DNA of 36,593 nucleotides from Bacteroidaceae bacterium (GTDB lineage Bacteria > Bacteroidota > Bacteroidia > Bacteroidales > Bacteroidaceae), in NCBI GenBank assembly GCA_017524545.1, contig JAFXVN010000023.1, positions 1 to 36,593 of the forward strand, in the 5' to 3' direction. Made by a program: the position numbers and the translations under genes. Within the stretch, counting starts at the first letter, position 1, and every line of letters begins with the position of its first letter. Positions 33,188 to 36,593 of this stretch are shown piece after piece. The notes under the pieces are model-generated. The model was not told the DNA's origin, made no database searches, and saw nothing but the letters and a program-made list of their open reading frames with translations.

Positions 33188-33922
33188 GTGTTAGGAACAA
33201 TAGTCAATACCTGCACTATCATCATAGGCAGTGCGTTTGGAGCCATGGTGCGCTCTGGCATTGGAGAGAAGTACAAGAAGGTGCTGTTCGACGGGCTTGG
33301 GCTTTGCTGCATCGTGCTCGGAGTGAATGCATCGCTGCCCAATATGGCTAAGAGCGAGTACCCTGTCCTCTTCATCCTGAGCCTCGCTATCGGAGGACTT
33401 ATCGGCACGAAGCTCGACCTCGCAGGTAGGCTCAACAAGCTCACAGACCCACCCCGACCCTCCCTTAAAGGGAGGGAGCTCTCCCCCTTTAAGGGGGAGT
33501 TGGAGGGGGTCTTTACTGGCTGCCTTCTCTATTGCATCGGCACCTTCTCGATTGTCGGCCCAGTACTTTCGGCTCTTTCCCCTACGGGAGGCATGGCTTT
33601 CAATGAGCCGGCGAACACCTATTTATACACCAATGCCACACTCGACCTCGTCACCTCGGCCGTACTTGCCGCCTCGTATGGCAGGATAATGCTTCTTGCC
33701 GCTCCCGTCCTTTTCTGTTGGCAGGGCATGTTCTATGCCATAGGCTATTTTTGCGGCGACGGGATGCCAGAACCCATGCGCGTAGAGTTGAGCATAGTGG
33801 GTGGCGTACTCATCCTCAGCTCAGGGCTTAGCATACTTGGCATCAAGGATTGCAAGACCATCAACCTCCTGCCCAGCCTCCTCGTCCCCGTCGTGTTCTA
33901 TCTCATCAAGATGGCTTTTTGA
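33188..33922 (+). CDS. DUF554 family membrane protein
   Basis: 244 residues, GTG start (VLGTIVNTCTIIIGSAFG). DUF554/YdfK-type protein with about 6-7 hydrophobic helices; function unknown, possibly transport. Diagnostic wording includes LGTIVNTCTIIIGSAFGAMV, the FTGCLLYCIGTFSIVGP block and LDLVTSAVLAASYG. A palindromic element is translated at residues ~87-109 (DPPRPSLKGRELSPFKGELEGV), between the third hydrophobic segment and GCLLYCIG. In family members this loop is normally short, so the insertion lies in a polar loop. The element uses the same frame as the SPLRGDLEG copies. Confidence 0.85.
   Translation: MLGTIVNTCTIIIGSAFGAMVRSGIGEKYKKVLFDGLGLCCIVLGVNASLPNMAKSEYPVLFILSLAIGGLIGTKLDLAGRLNKLTDPPRPSLKGRELSPFKGELEGVFTGCLLYCIGTFSIVGPVLSALSPTGGMAFNEPANTYLYTNATLDLVTSAVLAASYGRIMLLAAPVLFCWQGMFYAIGYFCGDGMPEPMRVELSIVGGVLILSSGLSILGIKDCKTINLLPSLLVPVVFYLIKMAF
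33445..33513 (+). repeat. Intragenic palindromic element, copy 10 (in DUF554)
   Basis: Outer ends AGACCCACCCC and GGAGGGGGTCTTT; inner hairpins CCCTCCCTTAAAGGGAGGG and CTCCCCCTTTAAGGGGGAG. It is the shortest full copy. Confidence 0.9.
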
Positions 33923-33969
33923 GGAGAAAAAGGAGCGGAAAAGATAAAAACTGAGGGAAAAGCAAATAA

Positions 33970-34023
33970 TTTTTCACTTTTCATTCTTTTTAACCTTTTA
34001 ACTTTTTAGTTTTTCAACTTTTC
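33970..34023 (+). repeat. CTTTTCAC/CTTTTTAAC-type simple repeat
   Basis: Degenerate tandem CTTTTAACTTTTT units, the same family as the GTGAAAAGT repeats, between the DUF554 gene and the tRNA promoter. Confidence 0.55.
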
Positions 34024-34027
34024 TTTG

Positions 34028-34035
34028 TACCTTTG
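34028..34035 (+). promoter_or_regulatory. -7 box of the tRNA gene
   Basis: TACCTTTG lies 27 bp before the tRNA 5' end, a good spacing for a short leader. Confidence 0.6.
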
Positions 34036-34062
34036 CACCGCAATTGAGGAAGACCCCTCTTT

Positions 34063-34147
34063 GGAGAGATGGTAGAGTGGTCGATTACACCGGTCTTGAA
34101 AACCGGCGTGCTGAGAGGCACCGGGGGTTCGAATCCCTCTCTCTCCG
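34063..34147 (+). tRNA. tRNA-Ser (anticodon UGA)
   Basis: An 85-nt cloverleaf: acceptor GGAGAGA (34063-34069) pairs with TCTCTCC (34140-34146), discriminator G at 34147. The anticodon stem CCGGT/ACCGG has loop CTTGAAA, giving anticodon TGA. A long variable arm (GTGCTGAGAGGCAC) is typical for serine. T-loop GGTTCGAATCC is present. The 3' CCA is not encoded. Confidence 0.95.
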
Positions 34148-34160
34148 CAAAGGAACTAAC

Positions 34161-34193
34161 AAGAGATACCCAATCAGGTGTCTCTTTTTTTTT
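34161..34193 (+). terminator. Terminator of the tRNA gene
   Basis: AAGAGATACC (34161-34170) pairs with GGTGTCTCTT (34177-34186) with one G-T pair, loop CAATCA, followed by seven T. A second hairpin (CTGACGCCAAT at 34195-34205 with ATTGGTGTCAG at 34220-34230) follows. From 34231 to 34418 I see no gene. Confidence 0.85.
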
Positions 34194-34418
34194 GCTGACG
34201 CCAATCAAAATTGTTTGAAATTGGTGTCAGTAAAAAAGAAAAACAAATAGCATCGCTATTCTCTTGTTATTTCCTTTGCAAGGGCCCCTGCGGCGAGCAG
34301 TGTAGGGATGGACGCAGTCAATCTTTCTTTCTCCAAGGGCGAAATGGCTGTTATACTCTTTTGTAAAAGAATTGTTATTCATCAATTTTAGATGAATGTA
34401 GGACTGAGGTCAATACAC

Positions 34419-35294
34419 TTAACTCACTGTAATTCCCTTTTCAATAAAGGATATTGGAGAAGCTCCATATCGCTGTTTGAAGATTCGGCTGAAATGCGTC
34501 GGATTCTCAAACCCAAGACTGTAGGCGACATCAGCAACGGACATCTGTGAGGCCTGCAGCATCTGTCGGGCTTTCGAGAGGCGCTTCTCACGAATCCACT
34601 TGGCTGGTGTTTCGCCGTAGATGCTTTGGAAGTCGCGCTTGAAACTGGAAAGGGAACGACCTGAAAGATAGGCAAGTTCTTCAAGCGAAATAGGCGATGC
34701 GTAGTTTTCTTCCACCACGCGATGAACGTCCACTTTTACAGGCTGGCGCAACTGGAGCATCTGTCGGAAGATGTTCTTTGAGCAGTCCATCACATTGAAA
34801 AGCAACTCCATCACTTTCAGGCGCAGCAAGCCGGGATTAATCTGAGAAGGGTCGTTGAAGTATGGAGCCAACGACCAGCAATAGGCTACAAGGCGGTCGC
34901 TCATGGGCGAAACCTGTGCACCAAGCTCTTCGGTCATTGGCGGCACGTTAACTTGCTGTGAGGTAAGAAAGTCCTTTAGCAGTTCGTCGTTGATGGCGAA
35001 AAGCTGGCTCTCGAAGAGTCCCGTCTCTGGCGAGCCTTTCTTCTCGTAGCTGACACTATGGGCTTTGCGAAGCAGGATCATCTGGTTCTTGCCCACTGTC
35101 CATGACTGGCGTCCACAAGTAAGTTTCACGCTTCCTCCCAGCACCACGTAGAGCAGATGTTGTTCGAGAAAGAACGTGCCTCTCTCGCCAGCCGTCACGA
35201 TGCACTGGTCGATGATGCTGCCGCCGTCCAGCGTGAGCGATGACGTAGTACAGTCACCGCTAATCAATGCTGATGGGAATTTCGTTATCTTCAT
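34419..35294 (-). CDS. AraC-family transcription regulator
   Basis: 291 residues. An N-terminal ligand-binding domain of cupin type (TFFLEQHLLYVVLGGSVKLTCGRQSWTVGKNQMILLRK) is followed by the AraC double helix-turn-helix (LEELAYLSGRSLSSFKRDFQSIYG and VADVAYSLGFENPTHFSRIFKQRYGASPISF, about 195-285). The effector is not predictable. It is separated from the small membrane-protein gene upstream by 32 bp and could be co-transcribed with it. No clear target gene is adjacent. Confidence 0.85.
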   Translation of the reverse strand: MKITKFPSALISGDCTTSSLTLDGGSIIDQCIVTAGERGTFFLEQHLLYVVLGGSVKLTCGRQSWTVGKNQMILLRKAHSVSYEKKGSPETGLFESQLFAINDELLKDFLTSQQVNVPPMTEELGAQVSPMSDRLVAYCWSLAPYFNDPSQINPGLLRLKVMELLFNVMDCSKNIFRQMLQLRQPVKVDVHRVVEENYASPISLEELAYLSGRSLSSFKRDFQSIYGETPAKWIREKRLSKARQMLQASQMSVADVAYSLGFENPTHFSRIFKQRYGASPISFIEKGITVS

Positions 35295-35326
35295 TTATCA
35301 GATTCGCTAAATTGGAATTAATGTCA

Positions 35327-35731
35327 CTACATGACCAATGGCATGGCAATACGGTCAAACTCATCAATCGGAATTGGTCTGAAACTGCGGACAAGGGCAA
35401 CGACTTCAACTTGCCGGATAAGAAGGTAGGTGCAATCTTCGAGGCGAAAGCTGACGTTACAGAAATCTTCATAACTCCATCTCTGTTCAACGATGGTTCG
35501 TCCTTCTACTAGTCTGTCGTAAATCAGATAATATGAATGAATGCCGACATGCCAGTCTTTGCAAACAACCTTCTCCACATAAAACTTTACTCCGTCTTGA
35601 TAGACTATCTCACTTTTCAGGAGTTTGCCTTCCGGCATGATTCTTTTTGGCTTCTTTTGTTTCTTATTGATGATGATAACAACAACTACGAAAAAAGCCG
35701 AAAGCAACAAAATAAACTCAATTCCATCCAT
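35327..35731 (-). CDS. Small single-pass membrane protein, unknown
   Basis: 134 residues. One N-terminal transmembrane helix (~4-21, IEFILLLSAFFVVVVIII) is followed by a basic stretch (NKKQKKPKR), so the rest is probably cytoplasmic. The remaining ~105 residues look like a beta-rich domain (SEIVYQDGVKFYVEKVV...YYLIYDRL...CTYLLIRQVEVVALV). I do not recognise the family. A possible -7 box (TACCTTTG, complement of 35860-35867) lies 129 bp upstream. Confidence 0.6.
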   Translation of the reverse strand: MDGIEFILLLSAFFVVVVIIINKKQKKPKRIMPEGKLLKSEIVYQDGVKFYVEKVVCKDWHVGIHSYYLIYDRLVEGRTIVEQRWSYEDFCNVSFRLEDCTYLLIRQVEVVALVRSFRPIPIDEFDRIAMPLVM

Positions 35732-35859
35732 ACAAATTAATTATTCAGTAATGTCAGATGCCGCCCACCTATTATTCCCAGATACGGCTGAAAATAAAGT
35801 TCTTCTTTTCGTATAATTGTTGTCATAAATCACGACTTATCTGTTTCGTTTATCGAATG

Positions 35860-35867
35860 CAAAGGTA
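35860..35867 (-). promoter_or_regulatory. -7 box upstream of the small membrane protein gene
   Basis: Minus strand TACCTTTG. The 5' leader would be long (about 125 nt) and I see nothing structured in it. Confidence 0.35.
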
Positions 35868-35906
35868 CACAATTCTCCAGAAATACCGTCAAGTTTTAAC
35901 TATTTT

Positions 35907-35950
35907 AAGGGGCAGACTCGGCTATAAAAGCACAAATCTGCCCCTTTTTT
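35907..35950. terminator. Hairpin terminator after the NTF2-like gene
   Basis: AAGGGGCAGA (35907-35916) pairs perfectly with TCTGCCCCTT (35937-35946), with a T run after it on the plus strand and A/T-rich sequence on the other side. It lies 12 bp past the stop of the minus-strand NTF2-like gene and probably ends that transcript. Confidence 0.75.
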
Positions 35951-35961
35951 AGTGATTGCAA

Positions 35962-36432
35962 TTACTTCACGCTGTAAATCTTGCTGACAATCTTCCACTC
36001 ACCGTCCTGCTCAGCCAGAGTGAACATGTCGTTAAAGGTGGTCAGTTTGCTGAACGATGACGAGATGCGCACGAAGGCTATGTTACCTGCAACAGTCACG
36101 TCTTCGACGGTGTAGGTTACTTCTTCCTCACCCGTCTGCTCCAGCACGTCGAAAAGGGCATTGATGGGTACGGTGGTAATCACACCCTTCTCTACCCACG
36201 ACATGGTGGCTTCCTTCGTAAAAGCCTTCTCACCAAGTTCACGACTTGCCTTGCGGCCTGCTTCAGCATAAAGTTCAATGGCATTCAGGATGCCTTGTAC
36301 GGTTTCATTGTTCTTGTTCATTGTTACATTATTTTTATGGGTTACACATTGATTACATCTCTGAGCCTTGACTGCCGTTGAGCCAATGCACAACAGTAGG
36401 GCAAAGGTCACGATACGACTTAACTGTTTCAT
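35962..36432 (-). CDS. Secreted NTF2-like protein (lumazine-binding-like family)
   Basis: 156 residues with a signal peptide ending near residue 23 (STAVKAQ). The body follows the Lumazine_bd_2/SnoaL-like pattern: ETVQGILNAIELYAEAG at the start, a variable middle, then DVTVAGNIAFVRISSSF and DMFTLAEQDGEWKIVSKIY. Such folds bind small ligands, and no catalytic set is visible. An additional MTMNKNNE-type internal start is possible. It begins 3 bp after the stop of another NTF2-like gene, so the pair forms an operon. Confidence 0.7.
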   Translation of the reverse strand: MKQLSRIVTFALLLCIGSTAVKAQRCNQCVTHKNNVTMNKNNETVQGILNAIELYAEAGRKASRELGEKAFTKEATMSWVEKGVITTVPINALFDVLEQTGEEEVTYTVEDVTVAGNIAFVRISSSFSKLTTFNDMFTLAEQDGEWKIVSKIYSVK

Positions 36433-36435
36433 GAC

Positions 36436-36593
36436 CTATTTCTTAATCGTATTTGAATTTTGATTGTATGCTTTGGCCACGCACTTCCATTCGCCGTCAA
36501 TCTTCAAGAGCAGGAGCACGTCAGTAAAGTCGATGCTGCCGCCCCAGCCCTCTTCAAGCACACGGACAACGGCCAGCGTTTCTTCCAGTTCCA
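36436..36593 (-). CDS. NTF2-like protein, partial (cut by the window edge)
   Basis: 52 C-terminal residues are visible, ending at TAG (36438-36436): LAVVRVLEEGWGGSIDFTD then VLLLLKIDGEWKCVAKAY. The ending matches its downstream neighbour (DGEWKIVSKIY), so the two are probably tandem paralogs. The stop and the next ATG are separated by 3 bp. Confidence 0.65.
   Translation of the reverse strand, partial: ELEETLAVVRVLEEGWGGSIDFTDVLLLLKIDGEWKCVAKAYNQNSNTIKK

Noticed and set aside
34044-34250. Open frames across the tRNA-Ser gene on both strands
   Set aside because: They are readings of the tRNA and its terminator.

Overview
The window looks like chromosomal DNA of a Bacteroidales bacterium, most likely a Prevotella relative. 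The main reasons are: repeated -7 boxes of the Bacteroidetes form TAnnTTTG; AraC-type regulators beside large secreted glycan-degrading enzymes; BACON, GLUG-like and TonB-linked barrel proteins; and C-terminal tails of the form YNLAGQ...GKK, which resemble type IX secretion sorting tails and recur in secreted Prevotella proteins. This is inference from sequence features; no database search was run.

Layout. (1) 1-542: leftward promoters at the edge, then a perfect 26-bp inverted repeat of TTGCAAC units around an A+T-rich core. (2) 543-10376, plus strand: a giant three-module GLUG-like surface protein, an SGNH esterase, dihydroorotase (pyrC), and a TonB-linked outer-membrane barrel protein with a Gly-rich tail. 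(3) 10377-10978: decayed ORF6N gene and a hairpin. (4) 10979-21764: rhamnoside-degradation block with a divergent AraC regulator, a GH78 alpha-L-rhamnosidase, a GH106-like hydrolase and a LamG/GLUG protein. These three plus-strand proteins share the same LamG-like module and sorting tail. (5) 21765-25257: accessory island with a DUF4062/HATPase protein, an hsdM remnant, a Fic protein and a 15-codon hsdS remnant, i.e. a collapsed type I restriction-modification locus. (6) 25263-28550, minus strand: a GH106 alpha-L-rhamnosidase split in two by one in-frame stop inside a repeat. (7) 28761-36593: truncated GLUG gene, PLD/cardiolipin synthase, MaoC hydratase, small conserved protein, BACON lipoprotein, BRCT-like protein, DUF554 membrane protein, tRNA-Ser(UGA), second AraC regulator, small membrane protein, and a pair of NTF2-like proteins running off the right edge.

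The most unusual feature is the load of dispersed DNA repeats lying inside genes. About ten copies of a 70-140 bp palindromic element (two G/C-rich hairpins inside an outer inverted repeat) sit mostly in reading frame within coding sequences, including pyrC twice, the barrel protein, two glycosidases, the PLD enzyme and DUF554. They encode recognisable peptides such as SPLKGE and SPLRGDLEGS. A second family, of GTGAAAAGT-type short tandem repeats, forms the linker before sorting tails, the C-terminus of an AraC regulator, part of a signal peptide, and the stop codon that splits the GH106 gene. These resemble Rickettsia palindromic elements in behaviour but not in sequence as far as I can tell, and are the best candidate for a little-described system here.

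How the genes work together: the AraC protein probably senses a rhamnose-containing sugar and switches on the divergent GH78/GH106-like/LamG operon. The GH106 enzyme and the esterase would help debranch plant rhamnosides or pectin. No SusC/SusD pair is present, so uptake must be handled elsewhere.
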